A program made the position numbers and the translations under genes. From contig CAMCRZ010000008.1 of the NCBI GenBank assembly GCA_945877425.1, forward strand, positions 20,144 through 84,143: a DNA stretch of 64,000 nucleotides, written 5' to 3'. Below the pieces are notes generated by a model. That model saw only the letters and a list, made by a program, of their open reading frames with translations. It was not told the DNA's origin and searched no databases. Shown one piece after another: positions 51,911 to 60,501 of the stretch; within the stretch, counting starts at the first letter, position 1, and each line of letters begins with the position of its first letter. Origin of the DNA: an uncultured Treponema sp. (GTDB taxonomy: Bacteria > Spirochaetota > Spirochaetia > Treponematales > Treponemataceae).

Positions 51911-53119
51911 CTACTCTGCTTTTACAGTGCCTTTTTCAGCATTGATTGTAATTTTTGAACAGTCCGCAACGTAAGGCCTGCTGAAAGTTTCAGTTTCTTT
52001 TGCAAACATCAAAGGCTGCCACAAATAACCGCTGGAACTTAAGTCCGAAGTATTCCACTTGTTGAAAGTAAGAATGTAATTTACTTCATCAGTTCCCTGA
52101 ACTTTTATAACGTCACTGAATTCATAGTCAGCATAATCTTTTCCTAAAGAAAGCAAACCGGACCACTCACCTGAAAGACTTTCTGCAAAACAGTAGCGCA
52201 CACCTGAATAAGATTTCGGTACTGATACGGAAGAATCCCTGTAATAATCAAAATACGTAAAGTGATAGTCAAGCCAGCCGTCTGCACTAGACATAGAATT
52301 TGCTCCTCCGTCAAGTTCACCTTCAAAAGCTGCCCCGAAAAGATAGTAGTAACCGTTATGCTTTACAATGGCAGTTCTTCCAATGTAAGTTTCAGGAAAT
52401 AAAAGTGCAGTATTTGACTCTACGCTGAGAAAATCATCTGAAAGCTTGTTAATGTAAAGTCTCCATGAATTGTTGTAGTTTGCCCAGTCCATGCAGTAGC
52501 CTGTTCCGTCATCATCAACAAAAAGAGAAGTAACTGCAGCACCGCCGTTTACATAGAAAAAGCTGTTCTGAACATCAAAAGATTCGTAGGGAGAATTTGC
52601 TGTTGCACAAAGATTTGCGTTAAGGTAAAGCTTGTTGTGGGTAGAACGCAATGTCCATAAAGAAAGACTTGTGCTGTGCATGAAAGTTGTATTGTAGCCC
52701 ATCCACATTACAAATTTTCCCGTATTTTTATTGTACACGACACGTACATTGTTTATGTCGCACTGGTTAAGGCAGATGCTTGAGTTTGCAGTAAGAACAT
52801 TGTTTTTAAACTTCCAGTTTACAAGATCTTCTGATTCATAGCACTTGACTGCCCTGAAACCATTGCCGTCGCTTCCTGTGTTTACAAGATTGTGGGAATA
52901 GTCTATGCCGTACCAGTAATATTTTCCCTGCCATTTGATGATTCCGTCGTGAGACTGAATGATGTTTCCCTCTGTGTCTGTCCAGGCTTCTCCGTTTACA
53001 TTTGCAACGTTTAGTCCGGCTGAAGAAGAAATAATTCCGTCATTAACAGAAGTTTCGTTTTTGCAGGAAACGTAAAAAAGCGGCAATAAGGCTGTTATTA
53101 TAAAGAATATTTTTTTCAT
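51911..53119 (-). CDS. GH43 (galactanase-like) lipoprotein, catalytic Glu apparently replaced
   Basis: 402 residues from the ATG at 53119, preceded by AGGAG; an in-frame GTG at 53131 is less likely. Lipobox YVSC (Cys 19). The N-terminal part (TEGNIIQSHDGIIKWQGKYY followed by WYG) and ESEDLVNWKFKNN match the exo-beta-1,3-galactanase type of GH43 and are clearly homologous to the 549-residue protein upstream. Where that protein has VERPKVIFN with the acid Glu, this one has INNVRVVYN, placing Asn 123 at the Glu position. It may therefore be a binding protein or an enzyme of altered mechanism. Confidence 0.75.
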   Translation of the reverse strand: MKKIFFIITALLPLFYVSCKNETSVNDGIISSSAGLNVANVNGEAWTDTEGNIIQSHDGIIKWQGKYYWYGIDYSHNLVNTGSDGNGFRAVKCYESEDLVNWKFKNNVLTANSSICLNQCDINNVRVVYNKNTGKFVMWMGYNTTFMHSTSLSLWTLRSTHNKLYLNANLCATANSPYESFDVQNSFFYVNGGAAVTSLFVDDDGTGYCMDWANYNNSWRLYINKLSDDFLSVESNTALLFPETYIGRTAIVKHNGYYYLFGAAFEGELDGGANSMSSADGWLDYHFTYFDYYRDSSVSVPKSYSGVRYCFAESLSGEWSGLLSLGKDYADYEFSDVIKVQGTDEVNYILTFNKWNTSDLSSSGYLWQPLMFAKETETFSRPYVADCSKITINAEKGTVKAE

Positions 53120-53133
53120 GTTATATTGCACTC

Positions 53134-54246
53134 CTAAAAAGCAGCTTTTAAAGCATCAAGTTCTGCAGTAGTAATTCTTACAACAGAAGCTGCAGTGTTG
53201 GACGGAAGGCCTGTAACAGTAAAGCCTGCATCTGCTGCGGTTTTCCAGCTTGAAGCATCACTTAAGTTCTCTGAAGCATAGGCTGACCAGCTGCCCTGAT
53301 TGTTTTCCTGACAGGTAAGCATAATCCATGTTTTTTTGTCTTCAAGAAGATACACGCACGGATATTCTTCATAAGCTACAGAAGTCTGGCTGTTTACACG
53401 GTTAATGTAATTTTCAGAAATGCGCTGAAAAGTTCTTCCCCAGCCGCCGTCAAGTTTTGCACACTGAATGTCGCCGCCTTTAAAAGTTGCATAATTTTTT
53501 ACAAGGTCACGGTTAAACATATAATATGTGCCGTCTGCCTTTACAATGTCTGCATCTACAACTGAATATCCGGGAGAATAAATGGTTTTAGGCTTAAGTG
53601 ATTTTACTGAATAAAAATCGTAAGTCTGAGTTACATACACCTGATTTACGCCTTCGCTGTTGTCGCCTACCCAGTAAATGTCGTAGCATTTGTACTGCTT
53701 GTTATAAAGTGCCTTTGGTGTCCACACATGACGTGTTCCGCCGTCTTTGCCGCATTGGTCTGTAAGCTGAAGTTTATGTTCCATTTCCCAGTGAATAAGG
53801 TCTTTGGAAAATGCAACTATAATGCAGTTACTCGGATGTCCCCAATAACCGTTTACGTCAGAACGTGAACCTAAGTCCCAGTATTTTCCGGAAGAAGTAA
53901 AGTCTGAAGCAAGAAGTACAAATTTTCCGTCGTTCATTCTGAAAATAAAAGGATCCCTGAAATGCCTGCTTCCCATTGTAGTTGTAAATACTGCATTGTT
54001 TGAATCAAGCTCTGTCCAGGTAAGTCCGTCTTCTGAATAGGCAAGATGAAGGGAATCGCTTTCAATGTATTTGTTTACCCCGATTGATGACATTAAATAT
54101 GCATCAGTCTGAATTTTTCCTTCGCTCCAGTCTGAAGGTTCAACTTTTAAATTGTCTGCAAGTTCGTTGCATGAAGTAAGTGCAGCAAAAACTGCCAGTG
54201 CCCCTAAAACAGAAAGGGCTTTTAATGTATTTTTAATGATTTTCAT
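53134..54246 (-). CDS. GH43-like glycosidase lipoprotein
   Basis: 370 residues, lipobox LTSC (Cys 26). Propeller repeats: HLAYSEDGLTWTELDSNNAV (blade), RHFRDPFIFRMNDGKFVLLA with the predicted base Asp in R-D-P, WTPKALYNKQYKCYDIYWVG, VVDADIVKADGTYYMFNRD and EEYPCVYLLEDKKTWIML with a candidate acid Glu. This order is that of GH43-type arabinosidases/xylosidases, so the key acids seem present. It lies 11 bp after the galactanase-like gene and 14 bp before its paralogue. Confidence 0.78.
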   Translation of the reverse strand: MKIIKNTLKALSVLGALAVFAALTSCNELADNLKVEPSDWSEGKIQTDAYLMSSIGVNKYIESDSLHLAYSEDGLTWTELDSNNAVFTTTMGSRHFRDPFIFRMNDGKFVLLASDFTSSGKYWDLGSRSDVNGYWGHPSNCIIVAFSKDLIHWEMEHKLQLTDQCGKDGGTRHVWTPKALYNKQYKCYDIYWVGDNSEGVNQVYVTQTYDFYSVKSLKPKTIYSPGYSVVDADIVKADGTYYMFNRDLVKNYATFKGGDIQCAKLDGGWGRTFQRISENYINRVNSQTSVAYEEYPCVYLLEDKKTWIMLTCQENNQGSWSAYASENLSDASSWKTAADAGFTVTGLPSNTAASVVRITTAELDALKAAF

Positions 54247-54257
54247 AAGCCTTTCCT

Positions 54258-55907
54258 TTACGGCACAAGTTTAAATGCCATATAATCTATGCGTGTATCT
54301 TTTTCTCCTGCTTCTACAACACTGTCTGCTGTCCAGTAAGGGTTGCGGTAAGCCCAGCTTGTCTGTGCTACAGAAGAAGAAAGCGGGTGACTTGAAGTAA
54401 TGTAATAGCCTGAATATTTGTTTTTTACTTTGCTGTAAGGGCTGCTGAAATCTTCAATATACCACAGCTGCTTTGTGTCAGAAGTATTTTTTGTGTTTAA
54501 AACAAGAAGGCTGTTAAGTGCATCGTCTGAAGAAGAAAGTGCCATACCGCTCCACCTGTTTATAATCATATATGCATCGCCTACAGGATAAAGGCGCCAC
54601 TGAGATTTGTAAGTGTTGCTTACAGAAGTTACGCGCTGAGGTGCCTGTCCTGCAAATGATGTGTCTGAATTATAGAGATAGCCGCTACTTCTGTCCTGAA
54701 ACTGGAAATAAGCAGGAGCTTCAATTTTTCCGTGTTTAATATCAATCATAAGGGCTTCGCTGAAGTACATATGAGAGCTGCCTTTGTCAAGATAAAGGTC
54801 GCACCATACATACTGACTGTCGAAAGGAGATGAACCGCCGAATGCAGGTCCCCATCTGTCGCCCATATAAAGCCAGTCGTGATTTCCGCTTCCGTCTGTT
54901 GCTTCAAGTTTAAAAACATAAGCCGGCTGACTTCTGTCGCTTTCCGTAAGCTGACCTGCCCAGCTTGTGTCTCCTATAGTTAAAGTTGAACTCCATGGAC
55001 CGCGCAAATCGTAGGCATACTGAATTGTTGTTACTGTAGAAGTCCAGCCTGCAGTTCCTGAAGAAACCATATAATAAACGTCACCTTCCTTAAAAAGACA
55101 AGGTGCTTCCCTGCTAGTTGCATTCAATACATTGTCTGTAGGCCAGTAAGTTTCATCTATATGAAGATAATCTTCTGTAAGGCGGTAAATGTGAATGTAA
55201 GCATTTTCGTTATAACTTGATGCAAAATATGCAGTACCGTCATCATCAACAAAAAGCGTTGAGTCACGACTCATAAATCCATAAGGATCAGAATAATCGT
55301 TAGTTAAATCAGAATAAATGTCACCTGCTGAATTGTCGTCGTGAACATTATATTTAGGATCATCGAAAGGGCGGAACCAGTCTACGTATTCCCATGTGCC
55401 GTCGCTATTGTCAGGAGATTTTCCCTTACAGACTACAACTGCTGCAAGTCCGTAGCCAATGTCCAGATGTCCCCACATTACGTATTCCTGAGTTTTTTCG
55501 TTAAAAATAACTTTAGGACGTTCTACTATAACTTTTCCAGAAGGGCCTAAGCTTAAAATTGTATTTCCCCCTGAAATGTCCCAGCTTACAATGTCGCCTC
55601 TGTTTTCCCAGTTTACAAGATCAGTTGAGCGGTAGCATGATACACCTTTAAATCCATAGTTGGCAAAACGATGTTCTCCATACCAGTAAAAATATTTTCC
55701 GCACTGAAGCATACAGCCGCCACTTCCGTAAACGTCTTCTCCAGAAGTATCAACTGTTCTTATTCCTGTTGCAACAATGCTTTTGCCGTTTTCACTTACA
55801 TATCCAAAATTGCTGCAGTTAATGATTCCGTCGTCGCTGCTGTCTATAATTGAACATGAAGTAAGGAAAACAAAAATAACTGCAAAAACAGTTATAAGTT
55901 GTTTCAT
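54258..55907 (-). CDS. GH43 exo-beta-1,3-galactanase-like lipoprotein with ricin-type lectin domain
   Basis: 549 residues from ATG 55907 (GGAG just upstream; an ATG 12 codons earlier lacks one). Lipobox LTSC (Cys 18). The catalytic domain has GGCMLQCGKYFYWYGEHR, YRSTDLVNWENRGDI and VERPKVIFNEKTQEYVMWGH with Glu 129 at the expected acid position. The C-terminal 145 residues form a ricin-B (CBM13-like) lectin domain (YMIINRWSGMALSSSDDALN, then TKQLWYIED). GH43 plus CBM13 is the known layout of a clostridial exo-beta-1,3-galactanase, so cleavage of beta-1,3-galactan in plant arabinogalactan is a reasonable guess. Confidence 0.82.
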   Translation of the reverse strand: MKQLITVFAVIFVFLTSCSIIDSSDDGIINCSNFGYVSENGKSIVATGIRTVDTSGEDVYGSGGCMLQCGKYFYWYGEHRFANYGFKGVSCYRSTDLVNWENRGDIVSWDISGGNTILSLGPSGKVIVERPKVIFNEKTQEYVMWGHLDIGYGLAAVVVCKGKSPDNSDGTWEYVDWFRPFDDPKYNVHDDNSAGDIYSDLTNDYSDPYGFMSRDSTLFVDDDGTAYFASSYNENAYIHIYRLTEDYLHIDETYWPTDNVLNATSREAPCLFKEGDVYYMVSSGTAGWTSTVTTIQYAYDLRGPWSSTLTIGDTSWAGQLTESDRSQPAYVFKLEATDGSGNHDWLYMGDRWGPAFGGSSPFDSQYVWCDLYLDKGSSHMYFSEALMIDIKHGKIEAPAYFQFQDRSSGYLYNSDTSFAGQAPQRVTSVSNTYKSQWRLYPVGDAYMIINRWSGMALSSSDDALNSLLVLNTKNTSDTKQLWYIEDFSSPYSKVKNKYSGYYITSSHPLSSSVAQTSWAYRNPYWTADSVVEAGEKDTRIDYMAFKLVP

Positions 55908-55934
55908 TTTTGTCTCCAATTCCTTTGCAGTAAA

Positions 55935-55971
55935 CCTTCCCAAGAGACTTTCTGAAAGTCCCTTAAGAAGG
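55935..55971 (-). other. long intergenic hairpin between the first two genes of the lipoprotein run
   Basis: AAGAGACTTTC (55942-55952) pairs with GAAAGTCCCTT (55954-55964) with one G-T pair, and CCTTC/GAAGG extend the stem (55935-55939 and 55967-55971). No T run follows on the minus strand. It could mark an RNA processing point that sets different levels for the large binding protein and the glycosidases. Confidence 0.5.
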
Positions 55972-56000
55972 CATTTTTTTACATTCAGATTATTGTTTTA

Positions 56001-59000
56001 TTATTCAGCATTAGTTGAATAGCTGTAAGTTGCACTCCATGCCCACATTGGAACTCCAGGTGAACCTTCACTGTTACGGTACTGAATGACTTTTGAACTT
56101 GCACCAATCTGGATTTTTCCGTCATTAAATACAGGGCGGATTACGTAAGGATAACTTGATCCGCATTTTGTAGTGCCGTTAAAGAAAGTAGCCTTTGAAT
56201 AATCCATTTCTTCATCAGGTGCTTTAATAACGTCTGTCAATGATGTTGCAGAAGTATTTGATGTTCCAAGAGAAGGGAAATTCAGATAAAGTCCGCTTTC
56301 ATATCCGCTTTTTGGAGTAGCTTCAAGGCTGAATGTGTCAACTGTTCCTGTCTGAGGCTTTACTGCTTTACTATCTGTAGAATAATCTGCCGTATAAGTA
56401 AACTCAATGGAACCGTCTAAAGCTGGCCAGACTATCCAGCTTGTTGTGAAACCTTTACTGTCTTCGCTATTTGTTATAGGTACTTTGCCGCTTGATGCAG
56501 TTAAATAAGGATTAGAACTTTCTCCATTATTCTTATATACAACAGTAACTTTTCGTGGTGTTGCAGTTTTTACGCAATCTTCATTAGAGAAACTTTTATC
56601 AGGAGTATCAGATGGAATTACAGAAACTGTAAATGTATATTCTGTTCCAACAGTTAAACCTGTAAACTGTGCAATTCCGGCGCCGCTTTCTACACTCTTA
56701 GATGCAACTTCTTCCTCGCCTTGTTTTACAGCAACATTGTAAGTATAAGTTACGATTTCTCCATTACTGTCTACTTCCACCATAGATACATCTGTCCACT
56801 TAACAAGAACTTCCTGTGTCCAGCGTGCCTTTGCAGTTACATTTTTAGCTACAGGAACTCCAAGTGCACATGTATCTGTAGTTACACCTGCAGAAGAATT
56901 GTTGTCGTAATCAAGAGCATAAATCTTAAACTCATATTCTGTTTCAGCGTCAACCTCTGTGCAAACATAATAAGTTGTACCTTTATTAACAGTAAATTCT
57001 TCGCCTGTTGCAGTAGATGTTTTTGAACCTTCACTATCAGTTGTTACAGTGTAAGGAACTATTTTTACGCATTTGAAATCTGTGTCTGCTGGTTCTGTCC
57101 AAGAAAGACTTATAGAACTTCGTCCTCCCTGAACAACAGCATTTGTAACATCAGCAGGAGGAGTTTCATCTGTTTCAGTTGTTACTTCTTTTGTAGAATA
57201 AGATGTAGCACCGTCAGAAGTATATTGAGTTACTGTTGCAGTATAAGCAGTACCTGACTTTAATTTTTCAAAAGAAGCAGAACCGCAAACTGTTCCTCTT
57301 GGTGAAAGAATTTCCACAGTTGGAATAGAATTATCTTCATAATCTTTTCCGCTAAGAGAAACTTCAACTTTTATAACATCTGGAGCTAAAAGTTTGTAGC
57401 TTACTGAAGCTGTATGATTTGAAACAGATGAATCTGTAACTTCAGGAGCACCGGAAGATTTGCCGTTGTATCTGTGTTCGTAAATAAAATATCTGCCGTC
57501 ATAGTAGTCATTTTTTGTTATGGTTTCCCATGAGTTTGACATACAGATATTTGCACAGCTGCTCCATACGTTATAGTCAGCATAACCCTGACAGGCAAAA
57601 CCGTACCAGCTGTTATCAAGAGCATAAGAAGGAACTTCAGCAGAAACACTGTTCATAGCCCATTTTCTGAAAGAATACATATCTTTATTTGCTTCATCGT
57701 ATGCTACGGCAAAAAGTGAAACACTGGCAGAAAATCCCCAGCTGCTTTGATTGCCTGTATTGTTGTAGTCAGCAGTTGTAAAGCTTTTTCCTGCAGGGCG
57801 TACAAAAAGTCCGCTTTCTTCAAGGGTGCCTAAATTTGTTGCTTCAAGAGAAAACTGTTCAGGATTTCCGTTAAATGCAGGGTAAACAATAAATGCGTTG
57901 TACTTAAAATTAGAAACGTCTGTATAATATGTGCTTTCGTTTCCTGCAAGAACAATGTTATAGCCTTTTACAGTATCGTCACTAAGAATGTATGGAGTAA
58001 TAAAGCCGTTTCCGTTCCAGCTGTTGTGGATTTCCCAGATAACTTTTTCAACAGCAGGGCCTTTTTTAGATTGAGAAACTGTCTTAATTGTATAGTTTTC
58101 TCCCTGCTTTACAGCTTCAACACTTACGTTATATTCAGCTTTATACTCCAAATCTCTTAATACAACAGCTGAAGCTTCACTTGTAAATTCTTCTGATGCA
58201 ATTTCAGCTCCACTTTCATCGCCTGCTTTTACAGCCTTTAATACGTAAGTACAATCTTTTGCCCAGTCTGTAAATCCTTTTACAGTGTAGCTGTATGAAT
58301 AATCAGCAGACATAGTAAATTCACTTGGACTTTCAAAGTAAGGAACAGTAATGCCAGAAGACTTATTGCCTAAATCATCAAGTGTACCCACAACAATTGA
58401 TTTGTTTTTATCAGCAGTAAACTTGCCGTCACTTACTGAAATTTCATTGTCTTCTCCAGAATAGCATACGTAAATTCCTACAAAGTCGCTGTCAGAAGGC
58501 TGTGTGTAAGTAATGGTGTAGTTAACTTTATTTTCTTCAGCAAGTTCCATTTCAAAAACAAGATCTGAAACTTCACTACATGGAGTAATGTCTGCCACAA
58601 GTGCACCCTGAGCAGATACTTCTTCAGATTTATTTTCTGCACCGTCAAATGCTGCAAGTGTAAATGTGTAATCTGAAGAAGTTTTTCTTACTTCCATTTC
58701 AATGCTGTAAGTAACGGAAGCACCCGGTGTTAAGTCTATGTCTTCTGCAGTAAGCACGACTTCAGAAGGTTCAGCTGTTTCTTCTGCATTATTTTCAACC
58801 CAGGAAATTACAATCTTTTCAACATCTGTAGAAACGCTGTTTGTCCAGTTCAATGTTACTTTGCTGTCATATTCTTGAGAAGCAGTTAAGCCTGTAATTG
58901 CTTCAGGCGGAGTTGAATCTGCAGGTGTATCCCACTGTGCAACATCTGCCACTGTATAAGAAGAATCGTTTGAAGCATAAACTTTTGCAGTGTATTTTGA

Positions 59001-59609
59001 AGCAGGTGATGTTTCAAGTTCAACTGTTTTTTCAGCTGAAAATTTTACGGCAACAAGATTTTCTTCTTCATCAAAAAGATGTACAACGAAAGCATTGTAC
59101 GGATTTTCGCTTTCTTCACTTGTAATTGTAACTGTAGAAGCATGATCTGAAGTCTCGCTTACTGCAGCAGAAAGTAAAGATGAATCTGTATTTGCTGTGA
59201 ATTTTTGTGTATCGAATGCAACAGTAAATTCCTGTACTGCAGTGTACTGTTCTTCTCCTACAGTAAGCTTTGCGGTAACAGTAGTCTTACCTTCGCTTAA
59301 CGGACAGAGATCCGCATATCCTGATCCAGTACTTTCTAATTTTAAAACATTTGAGTTAGAGCAAGAAAATTTTAACTGCACTCCTTCTGCAGTCAAATCA
59401 GCATTGCTGACTACGGCCTGAATCTGAAACGACTGTCCCGGAATAAATGAAGTTACAGCAGAAGCATAATCTTCTGCAAACTGAACTTCAGGTGAAGGAG
59501 CCGGCTTTCCACCCCCATCATTTCCTCCAGAATCTGATGAACATCCTGCAAAAACAAATATTGCAGCCGTCAATGCAGTAAATAAAAAAGCTTTAATTTT
59601 TACAAGCAT
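56001..59609 (-). CDS. giant multi-domain surface lipoprotein (BIG/Fn3 with two copies of the shared module)
   Basis: 1,202 residues. Lipobox FAGC (Cys 23). Domains in order: BIG-like (about 40-135), several fibronectin-III-like domains (about 232-340 and 345-510), first shared module (523-712: FIVYPAFNGNPEQFSLEATN), further Ig/Fn3-like domains (about 725-810, 815-910, 915-1018), and second shared module (1023-1202: SWIVWPALDG, TFSLEATPKSGYESGLYLNF). No catalytic motif is seen. Its size and repeated domains suggest an elongated surface rod presenting two binding modules. It is the first gene of the run, with AAGGGGG before the ATG. Confidence 0.78.
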   Translation of the reverse strand: MLVKIKAFLFTALTAAIFVFAGCSSDSGGNDGGGKPAPSPEVQFAEDYASAVTSFIPGQSFQIQAVVSNADLTAEGVQLKFSCSNSNVLKLESTGSGYADLCPLSEGKTTVTAKLTVGEEQYTAVQEFTVAFDTQKFTANTDSSLLSAAVSETSDHASTVTITSEESENPYNAFVVHLFDEEENLVAVKFSAEKTVELETSPASKYTAKVYASNDSSYTVADVAQWDTPADSTPPEAITGLTASQEYDSKVTLNWTNSVSTDVEKIVISWVENNAEETAEPSEVVLTAEDIDLTPGASVTYSIEMEVRKTSSDYTFTLAAFDGAENKSEEVSAQGALVADITPCSEVSDLVFEMELAEENKVNYTITYTQPSDSDFVGIYVCYSGEDNEISVSDGKFTADKNKSIVVGTLDDLGNKSSGITVPYFESPSEFTMSADYSYSYTVKGFTDWAKDCTYVLKAVKAGDESGAEIASEEFTSEASAVVLRDLEYKAEYNVSVEAVKQGENYTIKTVSQSKKGPAVEKVIWEIHNSWNGNGFITPYILSDDTVKGYNIVLAGNESTYYTDVSNFKYNAFIVYPAFNGNPEQFSLEATNLGTLEESGLFVRPAGKSFTTADYNNTGNQSSWGFSASVSLFAVAYDEANKDMYSFRKWAMNSVSAEVPSYALDNSWYGFACQGYADYNVWSSCANICMSNSWETITKNDYYDGRYFIYEHRYNGKSSGAPEVTDSSVSNHTASVSYKLLAPDVIKVEVSLSGKDYEDNSIPTVEILSPRGTVCGSASFEKLKSGTAYTATVTQYTSDGATSYSTKEVTTETDETPPADVTNAVVQGGRSSISLSWTEPADTDFKCVKIVPYTVTTDSEGSKTSTATGEEFTVNKGTTYYVCTEVDAETEYEFKIYALDYDNNSSAGVTTDTCALGVPVAKNVTAKARWTQEVLVKWTDVSMVEVDSNGEIVTYTYNVAVKQGEEEVASKSVESGAGIAQFTGLTVGTEYTFTVSVIPSDTPDKSFSNEDCVKTATPRKVTVVYKNNGESSNPYLTASSGKVPITNSEDSKGFTTSWIVWPALDGSIEFTYTADYSTDSKAVKPQTGTVDTFSLEATPKSGYESGLYLNFPSLGTSNTSATSLTDVIKAPDEEMDYSKATFFNGTTKCGSSYPYVIRPVFNDGKIQIGASSKVIQYRNSEGSPGVPMWAWSATYSYSTNAE

Positions 59610-59677
59610 AAAAACCCCCTTTTTACTTTTGTATTTTACTGTAGATTTCCAAACAAAATTATCTTAAAACTTTTTTT

Positions 59678-59693
59678 ATGAAAACCTTTTCAT
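59678..59693. promoter_or_regulatory. palindromic operator-like site (LacI/cre type)
   Basis: ATGAAAA-CC-TTTTCAT is a perfect inverted repeat of seven bases per arm. It closely resembles TGAAAnCGnTTTCA operators of LacI-family regulators and cre sites, differing in the central CG. It lies about 70 bp upstream of the first gene of the glycosidase run and 220 bp from bioY. Confidence 0.5.
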
Positions 59694-59810
59694 ATATCAT
59701 AACATACTTTAAAATATTTGCAACAGAAATTTATATTTAAAATCGATATTGGGTATCATTCAGCAATTTGAATTTCATTTAATAATACTGATATCACTTT
59801 TACAGGCTAA

Positions 59811-59884
59811 TTTACAATAATTGTAAACTTTTTAAGTGAAAATAGTTTACAACTTTTAAAGTTTCCTTTATATTCAGTTTACAA
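59811..59884 (+). promoter_or_regulatory. BirA operator cluster
   Basis: TTGTAAAC (59821-59828), 16 bases, GTTTACAA (59845-59852) is a textbook BirA box. Extra half-sites are TTTACAA at 59811-59817 and GTTTACAA at 59877-59884. The second lies 32 bp from the right half of the main box. Holo-BirA would bind here when biotin is plentiful and shut off the bioY operon. Confidence 0.88.
59846..59874 (+). promoter_or_regulatory. sigma-70 promoter of bioY-bioM-bioN
   Basis: TTTACA (59846-59851), 17 bp, TATATT (59869-59874). The -35 box lies within the right half of the BirA operator, so repressor binding would directly block polymerase. Confidence 0.75.
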
Positions 59885-59913
59885 ATCAAATCAGAAAAAA
59901 AAGAGGCAGAACT

Positions 59914-60501
59914 ATGACAAAGAAAATTCCTTTACTTTCAGCACTTACAGCATTATTTGCAGCTGTAATTTGTGCCAGCGGATTTTTCAGAATCCCTTTA
60001 GGACCTGTTCCAATTGTCCTGCAGAACATTGTATGTCTTTTAACAGGGCTTTTGCTCGGCGGCTTTACAGGTTCACTTCCAGTTTTACTTTTTATTGCAG
60101 CAGGAATTATAGGGCTTCCTGTTTTTTCAGGAGGAACAGGCGGAATTGCAGTTATTTTAGGACCAACAGGCGGCTTTATCCCAGGATATTTTCTTGGAGC
60201 ATTAACGGCAGCACTTATTGCAGGAAAACCTTCCGTTGAAGAAAAAAATAAAAAGCTTTCTTCGGCAATAAAGCTTTCAGTGGCAGTTCTTGCAGGAATG
60301 ATTGTACTTTACATTCCAGGTGTCATAAGATTTTCGTTTTGGGCTTTGGGAAACAATAAAGTGCCGGTAGACAAGTCAGTTTTTGCATACACAATGGGAG
60401 CCTGCGTTATTCCATACATTCCCGGTGATATTCTAAAGATGATTGCAGCAGTTCCGGTTGCTTTAAAAATCCGTCCGGTTATGGCACAATACATAAAATG
60501 A
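59914..60501 (+). CDS. bioY: biotin transporter substrate-binding component BioY
   Basis: 195 residues, six membrane helices, classic BioY features: FRIPLGPVPIVLQNIVCLL, then GLPVFSGGTGGIAVILGPTG and GFIPGYFLGALTAALIAG. BioY binds biotin with very high affinity in the membrane as the S-component of an ECF transporter. The gene lies behind a BirA-controlled promoter and its stop overlaps the bioM start (ATGA). Confidence 0.96.
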   Translation: MTKKIPLLSALTALFAAVICASGFFRIPLGPVPIVLQNIVCLLTGLLLGGFTGSLPVLLFIAAGIIGLPVFSGGTGGIAVILGPTGGFIPGYFLGALTAALIAGKPSVEEKNKKLSSAIKLSVAVLAGMIVLYIPGVIRFSFWALGNNKVPVDKSVFAYTMGACVIPYIPGDILKMIAAVPVALKIRPVMAQYIK

